Source: Elusimicrobiota bacterium
GTDB lineage: Bacteria > Elusimicrobiota > Elusimicrobia > UBA1565
Direction: 5' to 3'
DNA: 64,000 bases
Assembly (NCBI GenBank): GCA_016196755.1
Contig: JACPXC010000011.1
Location: 22,589 to 86,588, forward strand
Part shown: in pieces, positions 29,060 to 38,566 of the stretch
Layout of the letters: every line of letters begins with the position of its first letter
How positions within the stretch are numbered: the first letter of the stretch is position 1
Translations under genes and position numbers: made by a program
Notes under the pieces: model-generated
What the model saw: only the letters and a program-made list of their open reading frames with translations
Databases searched by the model: none
Told to the model about the DNA's origin: nothing

Positions 29060-29773
29060 TCAATCCTCCCGCAGCGCGTAGCCTACGCCGTAGATCGTCC
29101 GGATGAGCGGGCCGTAGCGGCCGAGCTTCCGGCGCAGCGACTCGACGTGCTTGTCGACCGTCCCGGGCTGGACCTCGGCCGACTGTCCCTTCCAGACCGT
29201 CTCGAGGATAAAGCCGCGCTCGAGCACCTTGCCGGGCTGCTGGAGGAACAGGGCCAGGAAGTCGAACTCGGTGCGCGTGAGGCCGGGGATGAGCGACCAG
29301 CGCGTGCGCGTGCCCTTCACCCAGGCCTCCTGGCGCGAGCGGTCGATCTTGAGCTCGCCGCCCGAGGACTTGAGGACGTCCAGCGCCGAGGCCAGGCTGG
29401 GCAGGATGCGGCGCAGGTGGGCCTTCATCTTGGCCAGGAGCAGGCGGTCGTCGATGTCGTCGGGGAAGGAGTCGTCGCAGCCGGCCTCGAGCGCGGCGAT
29501 CACTTTGTCGGCGCCGGCGTCGGCCCCGGCGATCAGGATGACCGAGACCCCGGTCGAGGCCGCCTTGACCCGCCGCACGGCCTCCTCGGGGCGGGGCCTA
29601 AAGAGCGACCAGTCGGCCAGCACCAGGCCGAAGCGCTGGCGGGCCACGTCGGCGGCCAAGGCGTTCACGTCGGAGGCGACGGACACCTGCCAGCCCTCGC
29701 GGGTCATCAGCGTCTCCCAGCGGCGCGCCCGCGCGGGGTCGGAGGAGGCGATCCAGAAGACGAGCTGGGACAT
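29060..29773 (-). CDS. Winged-helix response regulator with atypical receiver
   Basis: A 237-residue protein. Residues 1-120 resemble a receiver domain with the central Asp retained (LVLADWSLF, about 55), but with only one acidic residue at the first strand and no clear conserved Lys. Residues 130-237 are a standard OmpR-type DNA-binding domain (LTRTEFDFLALFLQQPGKVLER, VDKHVESLRRKLG, RTIYGVGYALRED). It has the same design as the regulator at 2102-2761 in the motor operon. It is separated by 1 base from both neighbours in the operon. It probably binds DNA; activation may not depend on phosphorylation. Confidence 0.88.
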   Translation of the reverse strand: MSQLVFWIASSDPARARRWETLMTREGWQVSVASDVNALAADVARQRFGLVLADWSLFRPRPEEAVRRVKAASTGVSVILIAGADAGADKVIAALEAGCDDSFPDDIDDRLLLAKMKAHLRRILPSLASALDVLKSSGGELKIDRSRQEAWVKGTRTRWSLIPGLTRTEFDFLALFLQQPGKVLERGFILETVWKGQSAEVQPGTVDKHVESLRRKLGRYGPLIRTIYGVGYALRED

Positions 29774-29774
29774 G

Positions 29775-30635
29775 CTAGTCGAGCGGGGCGTCCATGCCGG
29801 TCAGCTCGCGGATGTACTGGCGCATGAGCCGCCAGTCCACGGGCTTGTGCAAAAGACGCAGGTACGGGTCGGTCTTGGGGACGATCTTCTGGGCCTCGTG
29901 GGGCGGCATCCCGGTGACGAATATGACCGGCATGTCGCGGCGCACGAACGAGGAAGAGCGCAGCTTCTTGAGCGCGTCGACGCCGGTGCCGAAACCGGGC
30001 ATCTCGATGTCGGAGATGATCAGCGACAGCTTCATCCCCTCGGCCTGGATGACCGACTGGGCCGCGTCCTCGGCGCAGGTGACTTTGAACCCCGCCCCCT
30101 CGAGCTTGGCCACCAGCATGTCGCGGATCAAGGCGTCGTCGTCGACCACCAGCACGTAGGTGCGCTTGCTGATCGGAGTGCCGGCGGCCGGCGGCGTCGC
30201 GGCGGCCGGCGGCAGTTGGGCCGGCATCGGCGTTCCCGGCGGCCGCGTCGCGGGCGGCGGCGTCGACGGCTGGGCCGGAGGCTGCGCCGCCGGCGGCATC
30301 TGGGTGGGCGGCGGCGTGCGCGAGATCGGGATGCCGATCTGGGTCGGCGTACGGAACGGGAAGGCCTGCGGCGTGGCCCCGGGCGGGCGCGGGGCGGGCG
30401 GCTGGGTCGGCGGGGGGGTTTGGCCGGGCGGACGCTGGGTCGGCGGCTGCGTCGGCGGCTGGGCCGGGGCGGGCCCGGCTGCCGCCGGCGGCGTACCCGT
30501 CCCCATCGCCGCGATCGCCTGCTCGATCATCGCCTCGGGGACGCCCTGCTTGAGCAGGCCGGCCTTCAGCGTCGGGAGAGGGTACTTCCCCCGATACTGG
30601 TTGAGATACGCGAGTACCTGCTGCAGCGTGGCCAT
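29775..30635 (-). CDS. Receiver-domain protein with N-terminal helical domain and long Pro-rich linker
   Basis: A 286-residue protein. Residues 1-45 form a small helical domain (LQQVLAYLNQYRGKYPLPTL then a PEAMIEQAI helix). Residues 50-150 are a linker of Pro, Thr and Gln repeats (PPTQPPTQRPPG and similar). Residues 155-286 are a complete receiver (VVDDDALI, IISDIEMPGFG, VTGMP, LLHKPV). It heads the three-regulator operon and has a recognisable promoter upstream. The N-terminal domain resembles small domains found on other receiver proteins in this kind of genome, but I cannot name it. The linker would allow tethering of the receiver far from its anchor. Confidence 0.88.
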   Translation of the reverse strand: MATLQQVLAYLNQYRGKYPLPTLKAGLLKQGVPEAMIEQAIAAMGTGTPPAAAGPAPAQPPTQPPTQRPPGQTPPPTQPPAPRPPGATPQAFPFRTPTQIGIPISRTPPPTQMPPAAQPPAQPSTPPPATRPPGTPMPAQLPPAAATPPAAGTPISKRTYVLVVDDDALIRDMLVAKLEGAGFKVTCAEDAAQSVIQAEGMKLSLIISDIEMPGFGTGVDALKKLRSSSFVRRDMPVIFVTGMPPHEAQKIVPKTDPYLRLLHKPVDWRLMRQYIRELTGMDAPLD

Positions 30636-30691
30636 TTCAGCCGAAAATCGTAGCGCGCCCTCGGCGGACCGGGGCTCGGCGATGCTCCTCT

Positions 30692-30720
30692 AGTGTAGAC
30701 GCGGCCATCGCTTTAGGCAA
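30692..30720 (-). promoter_or_regulatory. Promoter of the three-regulator operon
   Basis: On the minus strand TTGCCT (30715-30720), a 17-base spacer and TACACT (30692-30697) form a good housekeeping-type promoter about 57 bases upstream of the ATG at 30635. It begins 12 bases after the stop of the thiolase gene, so the regulator operon can be expressed apart from the thiolase operon. Confidence 0.6.
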
Positions 30721-30731
30721 TACCGGAATCA

Positions 30732-31942
<1,211 letters not shown>

Positions 31943-31946
<4 letters not shown>

Positions 31947-32998
31947 ACGCCCTCCTTGGCCCACGCCAGCGGCCCCTTCGGCCAGAACAGGCCCAGCTTG
32001 GCGGCCTCCTCGACGTCGTCGGGGCCGGCCACACCTTCGTCGACGATCGCGCGCGCCTCGACGGCGGCGGCCGAGCGCACCGCGGCGGCTACCTCGGCCG
32101 GCGTCGCCGGCGACTCGGCCATGCCGGGGAGGAACTCCTCGAGCAGGGCGTTGACCGTCCCCGGCGCGTTCTCGCCGTAGGCGTAGAAGCCGCGGCTGTT
32201 GCGCCGCCCGCGGCAGCCGCGCACCAGCAGCTTCTGCTGCACGGCCGAGGGGCGCAGGCGCTCCGGACGGCCGAGCAGCTCGTAGATCGTCTCGCCGATG
32301 TGGAAGTCCTCGAGCAGGCCCCGGGCGTCGATGGTCTCGAACGGGCCGGCCTGGAAGCCCGCCTGGGAGCGCAGCGCCGCGTCGAGCGAGGCCGGCGTGC
32401 CGCGCCCGGCCTCGAGCAGGCGCAGGGCGGCGAGGAGCCACGCGCGCTGGAGCCGGTTGACCACGAAGCCCGCGCGGTCGCTCGTGCGCACCACGCGCTT
32501 GCCCAGGCGCAGCGCCCACTCCTGGGCGCGCTCGAGCGCGGCCTCCGAGGCGTGCTCGTAGCGCACCAGCTCGACTAAGCGGCCGATCGTGGCTGGCGGC
32601 GGCACGTGCACGCCGACCACGCGGTCGGGGTTCTCGACGAAGCGCGCCGTGATCGAGACCGGCAGCGCGTCGGTCTCCACGACGATGACCGTCGAGCGCT
32701 CGGTCCGCGAGTCGATGCGGCGCAGGAGGTCCTGCTTGGCCTGAGGCGTCTCCGAGCCGCACTCGACGACCAAGTCGCAGCCCTCCAGACGCTCGAGCCG
32801 GGTGGCTTTCCGCATGAGGCCGAACGCGCCGGGCTGCTCGGCGCGCTGGAGGCCGCGCAGGATCGACTCCTCGGCGCGGCACAGGATCTCATCGGTGTCG
32901 TCGATGAGGACGACCGAGAAGCCGGCCTGCACGCAGGCCTGCGCCAAGGCCGGGCCGAGGCCCGTGGCGCCGACGATGCCGACCGAGCTGAGGTCCAT
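31943..32998 (-). CDS. 3-hydroxyacyl-CoA dehydrogenase-like protein
   Basis: A 351-residue soluble protein. The NAD-binding fold is at the N-terminus, with a changed Gly motif ([14 protein letters not shown], where the family usually has GAGxMG) and the acidic end of strand two (VVLIDDTDE). The catalytic His region reads [13 protein letters not shown] in place of the usual HFFNP, so the His is kept but the motif is altered. The helical dimer domain has the expected [14 protein letters not shown] and a later [10 protein letters not shown]. It should oxidise 3-hydroxyacyl-CoA with NAD+, but the altered Gly loop and HVPPP motif leave specificity uncertain. It begins directly after the receiver gene stop and overlaps the thiolase start. 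Confidence 0.85.
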
Positions 32999-33385
32999 CT
33001 ATCGCAGCGGCAGGTGCTCGCCGACGGCGGCGGCCAGTTCGGTGAGCTGTATCGGCTTGCGGAGGATCTGCAGGCCGGGTCGGAACTCGACGAGGCGCGC
33101 CTGGCGGTCCTCGCTCTGGCCGGTGACGAAGATGATGGGGATGGCCTTGGTCTTGTCGGCCGTGCGCAGCAGAGCGTCGACCGTGCCGCCGCTTAGTCCC
33201 GGCATGTCGAGGTCCGAGATGATGAGGTCTGGCGGCCGCTCTCCGGCGCTCCGGTAGAGCGCGGCGCCGTCGGAGACCACGGTCACCTCGAAGCCCATCT
33301 CGGTGAGGACGTCGCGGATGAACGACGAGCACTCGGGGTCGTCGTCGGCCACCAGGATGCGGCGCTTGCGGGGGGTCTCCTTCAC
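32999..33385 (-). CDS. Single-domain response regulator in a lipid-type operon
   Basis: A 128-residue receiver domain. The GTG at 33385 overlaps the stop of the acetyltransferase gene (GTGA) and gives a normal receiver length; the longer frame upstream is not coding. The acidic group (VADDDPE), phospho-acceptor Asp (IISDLDMPG), Thr (FVTGQSE) and Lys (LRKPIQL) are present. There is no output domain. A receiver inserted between an acetyltransferase and a dehydrogenase, with overlapping ends, is unusual and suggests that the operon is wired to a signalling pathway by protein contact. Confidence 0.9.
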   Translation of the reverse strand: MKETPRKRRILVADDDPECSSFIRDVLTEMGFEVTVVSDGAALYRSAGERPPDLIISDLDMPGLSGGTVDALLRTADKTKAIPIIFVTGQSEDRQARLVEFRPGLQILRKPIQLTELAAAVGEHLPLR

Positions 33386-33966
33386 TTTTTCCTCGTCGTA
33401 GGCTTGGCCGGGGCGCGGTCGCTCCGCAGCATCCCCCAGCACTCCTGGTCGATCCAGCGGTTGTTGAGGCGCTTGTCGGCGCGCAGGCATCCCTCGTAGC
33501 GGAAGCCCAGGCGCTTGAGCACGCGGCGGAAGGCCCGGTTGACCGGGTCGAGCCGCGCCGAGAGACGGCGCAGGGCCAGCGTCTTGAAGGCGTGCTCGAC
33601 GACCAGGCGGCCGGCCTCGGTGGCGTAGCCGCGGTCGGTGCGGCCGGTGCGGACCCACAACGCCAGGCGCGCGTGGCCGCGCTCGGCGGGCTGGAGCTCG
33701 TCGAGCGACGCCACGCCGGCCAGGGCCCCGCCCTTGGCCTCGAAGACACCCCAGCTCAGCGCCGTCCGGGCCTCGGCCGCGGCACGCACGGCGGCGATGA
33801 AGGCCGCGGCGTCGCCCGGCGCGGGGTCAGGAGCCGCCCACCCCAGGCGCTTGCGCAGCGCCTCCCGGGAGTCGGCGACCGCCGAGCCGAGCTCGGCGGC
33901 GTCCGCCTCGGCCAGCGGCCGGAGGACGAGACGGCGTCCTTCGAGGATGCCTTCAGCCATGACCAT
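33382..33966 (-). CDS. GNAT acetyltransferase (RimJ/RimL type)
   Basis: A 194-residue protein with the RimL-type GNAT layout: opening RRLVLRPLAEADAAEL, central strand ARLALWVRTGRTDRGYATEA (the RxxGYA acetyl-CoA loop) and a C-terminal RRLSARLDPVNRAFRRVLKRLGF. It transfers an acetyl group from acetyl-CoA to an amine such as a protein N-terminus or an amino sugar; the substrate is unknown. It overlaps the thioesterase gene by 14 bases and the receiver gene by 4. The ATG at 33966 is followed by a second possible ATG two codons later. Confidence 0.9.
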   Translation of the reverse strand: MVMAEGILEGRRLVLRPLAEADAAELGSAVADSREALRKRLGWAAPDPAPGDAAAFIAAVRAAAEARTALSWGVFEAKGGALAGVASLDELQPAERGHARLALWVRTGRTDRGYATEAGRLVVEHAFKTLALRRLSARLDPVNRAFRRVLKRLGFRYEGCLRADKRLNNRWIDQECWGMLRSDRAPAKPTTRKK

Positions 33967-34369
33967 GGCGTGCCCCGGCCCGGGCCTCGCGCAGGAGCCG
34001 CGCGAAGCGCTCGCGCGGCATGACGATCTGCAGGTGCGAGCCCTCGCCGATCTTGCGATTCTTGCAAAAGGCCTCCAGGCGCGTCCACACGCGGCTGCCG
34101 CGCACGCGCACGAGCGTGGCGGTGACCCGCACGCGCGAGCGCATGCCGGCAGGGGCCAGGTGCTTGGCCAGGACCGCGCCGCCCACCGCCTCCTCGTGGG
34201 GCTCGAGGTAGGGGGCCAGGAGCGCGCGAGAGACGGTCTCCATGTGGTAGACCATGGCCCAGGTCGAGTAGAGCGGGTGCTTGACCAGGCCCTCCAGGCG
34301 CGGCTTCATCCAGGTCTCGACGAGGAAACCCAGCTCGATGCGCGCCCCGCGGCTGAGTCCCGGACGCAT
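33953..34369 (-). CDS. Hotdog-fold thioesterase (FlK-like)
   Basis: A 138-residue soluble hotdog protein. It shows the fluoroacetyl-CoA thioesterase-like pattern, with Thr and Glu in YSTWAMVYHMETVSR (about residues 33-47), HEEAVGGAV, and the catalytic-type His in LAKHLAPAG, followed by a strand ending GEGSHLQIV. Such enzymes hydrolyse small acyl-CoA thioesters, or act as acyl-CoA binding proteins. The ATG at 34369 overlaps the glycosyltransferase stop (TGATG). The thiolase and 3-hydroxyacyl-CoA dehydrogenase in the same operon fit an acyl-CoA pathway. The exact substrate cannot be told from sequence. Confidence 0.82.
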   Translation of the reverse strand: MRPGLSRGARIELGFLVETWMKPRLEGLVKHPLYSTWAMVYHMETVSRALLAPYLEPHEEAVGGAVLAKHLAPAGMRSRVRVTATLVRVRGSRVWTRLEAFCKNRKIGEGSHLQIVMPRERFARLLREARAGARHGHG

Positions 34370-35724
34370 CAGGCGCCCGCGGCCGGGGCGGCCGCGCCCA
34401 AGGCGGCGTCGAGCAGGCGCTCGGCGCCGCCGCCAAAGTCCATCGCGCGCGCGGCGGCCTTGGCCCGGGCCCCCATCCGGCGCAGCTCCTCGCGATCGCT
34501 CAAGAGCCCGCCCAGCGCCTCGGATAGCCGGCGGACCCGGCCCCCCGCGTCGGCGTACGGCACCGTGCGCCCGTAGTCGGGACGCAAGGTCTCCGCCACG
34601 CCGTAGTGGTCGGAGGCCAGGACCGGCAGGCCGGCCTGCAAGCCTTCCACCACGGTGAGACCGTAGCTCTCGTGCAGGGACGGCGAGACGAACAGGTCGG
34701 CCAGACGGAAGTAGGCCTGCTTGGCCGCGCTGTCGAGGTAGCCCGGGAAGAACACCCGGAAGCGCTTGAGCCGGTCGGCGGCCCGGCGTACGCGCCGGCC
34801 GTAGGCCTCGCCGCGCATGAAGGCGGTCTCGCCGCAGATGAAGGCGGCGACCTCGAGACCGCGGCCCAGCGGGGAGTCCTCGAGCCGGCCCAGGGCCTCG
34901 AGGAGGAGATGCAGGCCCTTCTCGGGGGAGATGCGGCTCAAGGTCATGACCACGCGGGTGCCCGAGCGCAACTGGTAGTGCGCGCGCAGGCGGGCGGCCT
35001 CGGCCGCCACCCGGGCCTCGTCGACCGGCTCCGTCCAGCCGCCCCACGGCAGGACCAGGGTCCGGCCGTCCAAGGACGCCCCGCCGGCCTCGCCCTCGTA
35101 GCAGCGCCGCACCGTCTCCGCCATCTGGCGCGAGGGCAGGACCATCAGGGCCGAGAGGCGCACCGCCTGGCGCTGCTTGTCGAAGACCAGGCGCAGGACG
35201 TCGGGGGCGCCGCGGTCGAGGCCCCAGCGCGCCAGGCGCGCGTAGGCGCGCGTCCACAGCTCGGGGCGGAACACGCCGCCGAGGTAGATGCGGTTGAAGA
35301 ACTCGACGACGTCGACGTGCCAGATCGACACGATGCGGTAGCCGGCGGCCCCCAGTCGCTCGAGGTCCGGGCTCTCCGAGAGGTCGTTGACGACGACGAC
35401 GGTGTCCTCGGGCGGCAGCGCGGCGCGGCGCTCGAGGACCCAGGCCGTCGTCGCCGCCTCGAACTCGCGGCAGAAGCGCGCGTAGCCCAGCTCCGAGAGC
35501 CGGGTCAGCCCCGGACCGGCGCCGGGGTCTGCCAGCTGGACGTAGTCGAGGCCCTCGGCGGGCGGCACCGGCCCTGAACCCAGGACGGCCAGGCGGACGC
35601 CGCGTCTCGCGCAAGCCCCGGCCCAGCGCCGGGCCAGCTGCAGGCCGACCATGGCCCCGCCGCCCAAGGGCACCCGGTCCATCGGGTAACCTAGGTGGCT
35701 TCCTATTAAGACGACGTTAGGCAC
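34369..35724 (-). CDS. Glycosyltransferase, GT4 family (GT-B fold)
   Basis: About 451 residues from a GTG at 35724 (VPNVVLIGSHLGYP); a longer frame to 35772 exists but runs into a hairpin region. The N-terminal domain has the loop SHLGYPMDRVPLGGGAMV, where GT4 enzymes bind the acceptor. The C-terminal domain holds the usual donor-binding motifs: MTLSRISPEKGLHLLLEA, then LFVSPSLHESYGLTVVEGLQAGLPVLAS with the EX7E-type arrangement. It should transfer a sugar from a nucleotide-sugar donor, probably for cell-surface glycan synthesis. It is the first gene of a six-gene overlapping operon that continues with acyl-CoA enzymes. No membrane segments are obvious. Confidence 0.9.
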   Translation of the reverse strand: MPNVVLIGSHLGYPMDRVPLGGGAMVGLQLARRWAGACARRGVRLAVLGSGPVPPAEGLDYVQLADPGAGPGLTRLSELGYARFCREFEAATTAWVLERRAALPPEDTVVVVNDLSESPDLERLGAAGYRIVSIWHVDVVEFFNRIYLGGVFRPELWTRAYARLARWGLDRGAPDVLRLVFDKQRQAVRLSALMVLPSRQMAETVRRCYEGEAGGASLDGRTLVLPWGGWTEPVDEARVAAEAARLRAHYQLRSGTRVVMTLSRISPEKGLHLLLEALGRLEDSPLGRGLEVAAFICGETAFMRGEAYGRRVRRAADRLKRFRVFFPGYLDSAAKQAYFRLADLFVSPSLHESYGLTVVEGLQAGLPVLASDHYGVAETLRPDYGRTVPYADAGGRVRRLSEALGGLLSDREELRRMGARAKAAARAMDFGGGAERLLDAALGAAAPAAGA

Positions 35725-35750
35725 GAGAGCATGATATCTAATCTCGCTCC

Positions 35751-35790
35751 GGTGCCAGATAGGTTCCCTCAATTCCCTATGTCTGGCACC
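35751..35790. repeat. Imperfect hairpin with GGTGCCAGA/TCTGGCACC arms
   Basis: Nine-base perfect arms (35751-35759 and 35782-35790) extend, after a 2-base bulge, by a further TAGG/CCTA stem. The loop is about 12 bases. It sits in the gap between the divergent glycosyltransferase and protease-fusion genes. The shape and the GGTGCCAG-type arm recall REP elements mobilised by Y1 transposases. I saw no second copy in the window. Confidence 0.6.
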
Positions 35791-35891
35791 GCCTTAGGAC
35801 TTCTGGGCCCGAGACGGGGGGGTCTATTGATGGGCGAAATGCGCCCTGTTGGGCCCTCTTGCTCCCCTGGGACGATTGTTAACCTCGAATC

Positions 35892-38537
35892 ATGCAACGC
35901 TCCCTAGCGACCCTCTTGTGCGCGGCGCTCTGCGCCGGCCTCTGGCCCGACACCGCCGCCGCCCAGTTCGCCGTCAGGGGAGTCCGCGCCGGCGGCACGG
36001 TCGCCACGGTCGGCCTGCCCGCGGCCGCGGCCGGCGCATCGCTCAACGCCGCCGCCGCGTCCCTGGGCGCTCCCGCGCCGTCGGTCTCGCCGGCCCCCGG
36101 TCTCCTGCCCAGCCCGGTCGTCGCCGTCCAGAGCCGGGCCGCCGCCGTTTTGTCCGCGGCCGTTCCTTCGGCCGCGGCGGCGTCACCCGCGCCCCTGGCC
36201 GCCGCCGCCCTGCCGGCGTCGGCGATCACCGCCATGCTGCCCGCGGCCGCGCCGTCCGCCGCGCCCGTCCCCCTTTCAGTCGTCGCCGACGCCGCGGCTC
36301 CCCGGCCCGGGACCCCCTCGGCGGCCGTCGCCGGCACGCTCAAGACCATCCGCCGCTTCGGAACCGGCCCGGCGGCCGCCTCGGGCCGCCTGTTCGAGAA
36401 CTCCTCCGCGCGTCCGGGAGCGGTCAACCCCGTCAAGGTCCCGGCCGCCGTCGGCCAAAGCCTCGACGCGGCCGCGCGCGGGGTCAAATGGCTCCTGGCC
36501 GCGTCCCCCCTGGGCCGGCTCCTCCCCACCGCCACGGCCGAGAGCTGGGGCCGCGCCCCCCCGCCGGCTCCCGAGCCCAAGCACGCCCTCTCCGACGACG
36601 AGTTCGGGGGACCGCCCGCCCTCAAGACCGCCTCCGACGGTTCGCTGCTGCACCGCGCCGTCGCCCGGCTGAGCCGCGACCTCGCCTACGGCGCCAAATG
36701 GGCGGTCTCGATGTTCGGGATCGCGTCGCTCTTGCAGATCACCCTCAAGCCGCTGGCCGCGATGCTCCCGTGGCAGCTGTGGATCCCGCAGAGCGCGCTC
36801 GGCGCCTTCGGGCGCGTCGAGCTCCTCACGGGCTTCGGCCCGGCCGACGTCACCGAGGCCGTGGCCGAGGCGCCGCTGAGCTTCCTCGGGCTGGCCCTCC
36901 CCTATTCGGTGCTCGTCGAGGAGCTGACCTACCGGCTCCTGAGCTTCGGCCTGGCCTTCGCCGTCCTCGCGGCGGCGCGGCCCGCGGCGCTGGCGGCCGT
37001 CAAGTTCCTCGATAATATCCCCGACCTCTTCGGCCTGCGCAGCGCGGCGCAGTGGGCGTTGGGCAAGCTCGCCGGCGTCTCGAGCTACGCCTTCCCTCTG
37101 GCCGCGTTCTGGTCCGCGGCCTCCTTCGCGGTCGCGCACTTCGCGGCCTGGGGCGTGGCCCCACACACCTTGATCCTGCACCTGACGCTGGGCGCCGCCC
37201 TGGCTTGGACGGCCTACCGCAGCCGCGGGCTCATCGCCCCCTTCACGGCCCACCTGGGCTACAACCTGCTGGCCATCGCCGTGGGCACGGCCGCGCCGCT
37301 GTGGCTCTTGCCGCAGTACGCCGTGGTGGTCGCCATCGTGGCCGGGATCCTCTCCGCGGCCGTCGCCTATTACCAGTGGCGGGCTTGGCGCAAGGACAAG
37401 GCCGCGGCCCGCGCCGCGGCGCTGGGCCTGCCGCCCCCGGTCCCGGCGCCGTTCTGGCGCCGCGTCGCGGGCCTCTCCGGCCTGGCGGCGTTCCTTGTCG
37501 CGGTCTCGGTCGGGACCTTCTACACCACCTCGCCCACCCCGCACCCGCCGACACTGCCCGTGGCGCTCCTCGGCAAGGCGACCCCGGCCGGCGGCCTGCC
37601 CCCGGGCGCCGCCCTCCCGGCCGCCGCGGTCCGCCCGACGATGACCGTCGAGGCGCTGGTCCAGAAGGTGAAGCCCTCCGTCGTCATGGTGCGCACGCCC
37701 ACCGGCTCGGGCTCGGGCTTCATCATCTCGGCCGACGGCCTGCTCGTCACCAACGGCCACGTGGTGGCCGCCGGCGAGAGCCAGGACCACCTCGCGAACT
37801 CGTACTCCAAGGTCGTGAAGATCCGCTTCGCCAACGGGCGCGAGGTCACGGCCGCGGTGGTGGGCTATCACGCCACCAAGGACCTGGCCCTCGTCCAACT
37901 GCCGCCCAACCCGTTCGGCTGGCCGTATGTCCCGCTCGGCGACTCCGCCGTCCTCAACGAGGGACAGGAGGTCGCGGCGATGGGCTACCCGCGCGCCCTG
38001 CCGTTCTCGGTGAGCCGCGGCATCATCAGCGGCACGGACTTCCGCTCCAACGGCTGGGTCGACTACCTCCAGCACGACGCCGCGGTCAATCCCGGCAACT
38101 CGGGCGGCCCGCTCTTCAACATGAGCGGCGAGGTGATCGGCGTCAACTCGATGATCATGACCGAGAGCGGCGGCTTCGACGGCATCTCCTACGCGATCAC
38201 CTCCGCCGACGTCCAGAAGGCGCTCGACCAGTACGCCACGGTCGGCAACATCTCCCCGGCCTGGCTCGGCGTCATCCTCGAGCGTTCCGGCGGCGACGCG
38301 CCGCTGGGCGTACGGATCGACGCCGTGCGCCCTGGCTCCCCGGCCGCCGCGGCCGGGCTCGAGCCGGGCGACCTCCTCATCGGCCTCGACGGCGGCTCAG
38401 TGGCGGGCGACCCCGTGCGGGCCCTGGGCGCGCTCTCGGCCGTCCTGCGCTCAAAGACGCCCAACGAGATCCTCGCGGTCCAGGTCTACCGCGCGGGTGC
38501 CGTAATAACCCTGTCCGTCAACCTCGGCCGCAAGTAA
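35892..38537 (+). CDS. CPBP intramembrane protease fused to HtrA-like serine protease and PDZ domain
   Basis: An 881-residue exported or membrane protein. There is a signal peptide (1-24) and then an Ala/Pro/Val-rich linker to about residue 165, followed by LFENS (167-171). Residues 255-530 contain a CPBP (CAAX/bacteriocin-type) membrane protease with all three motifs: EExxxR in VEELTYRLL (about 342), FxxxH in ASFAVAHF (about 412) and HxxxN in HLGYNLL (about 452). After a membrane helix near 540, residues 595-785 are an HtrA/DegS-type trypsin with His (VTNGHVV, about 623), Asp (KDLALVQL, about 663) and Ser (NPGNSGGPLF, about 736). Residues 790-881 form a PDZ domain. A TAACCT box 6 bases before the ATG suggests a leaderless mRNA. 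Two catalytic proteases of different classes in one chain are rare. Confidence 0.92.
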   Translation: MQRSLATLLCAALCAGLWPDTAAAQFAVRGVRAGGTVATVGLPAAAAGASLNAAAASLGAPAPSVSPAPGLLPSPVVAVQSRAAAVLSAAVPSAAAASPAPLAAAALPASAITAMLPAAAPSAAPVPLSVVADAAAPRPGTPSAAVAGTLKTIRRFGTGPAAASGRLFENSSARPGAVNPVKVPAAVGQSLDAAARGVKWLLAASPLGRLLPTATAESWGRAPPPAPEPKHALSDDEFGGPPALKTASDGSLLHRAVARLSRDLAYGAKWAVSMFGIASLLQITLKPLAAMLPWQLWIPQSALGAFGRVELLTGFGPADVTEAVAEAPLSFLGLALPYSVLVEELTYRLLSFGLAFAVLAAARPAALAAVKFLDNIPDLFGLRSAAQWALGKLAGVSSYAFPLAAFWSAASFAVAHFAAWGVAPHTLILHLTLGAALAWTAYRSRGLIAPFTAHLGYNLLAIAVGTAAPLWLLPQYAVVVAIVAGILSAAVAYYQWRAWRKDKAAARAAALGLPPPVPAPFWRRVAGLSGLAAFLVAVSVGTFYTTSPTPHPPTLPVALLGKATPAGGLPPGAALPAAAVRPTMTVEALVQKVKPSVVMVRTPTGSGSGFIISADGLLVTNGHVVAAGESQDHLANSYSKVVKIRFANGREVTAAVVGYHATKDLALVQLPPNPFGWPYVPLGDSAVLNEGQEVAAMGYPRALPFSVSRGIISGTDFRSNGWVDYLQHDAAVNPGNSGGPLFNMSGEVIGVNSMIMTESGGFDGISYAITSADVQKALDQYATVGNISPAWLGVILERSGGDAPLGVRIDAVRPGSPAAAAGLEPGDLLIGLDGGSVAGDPVRALGALSAVLRSKTPNEILAVQVYRAGAVITLSVNLGRK

Positions 38538-38566
38538 GCCGCCGCCGGTTTTCATATGATGGGTGA

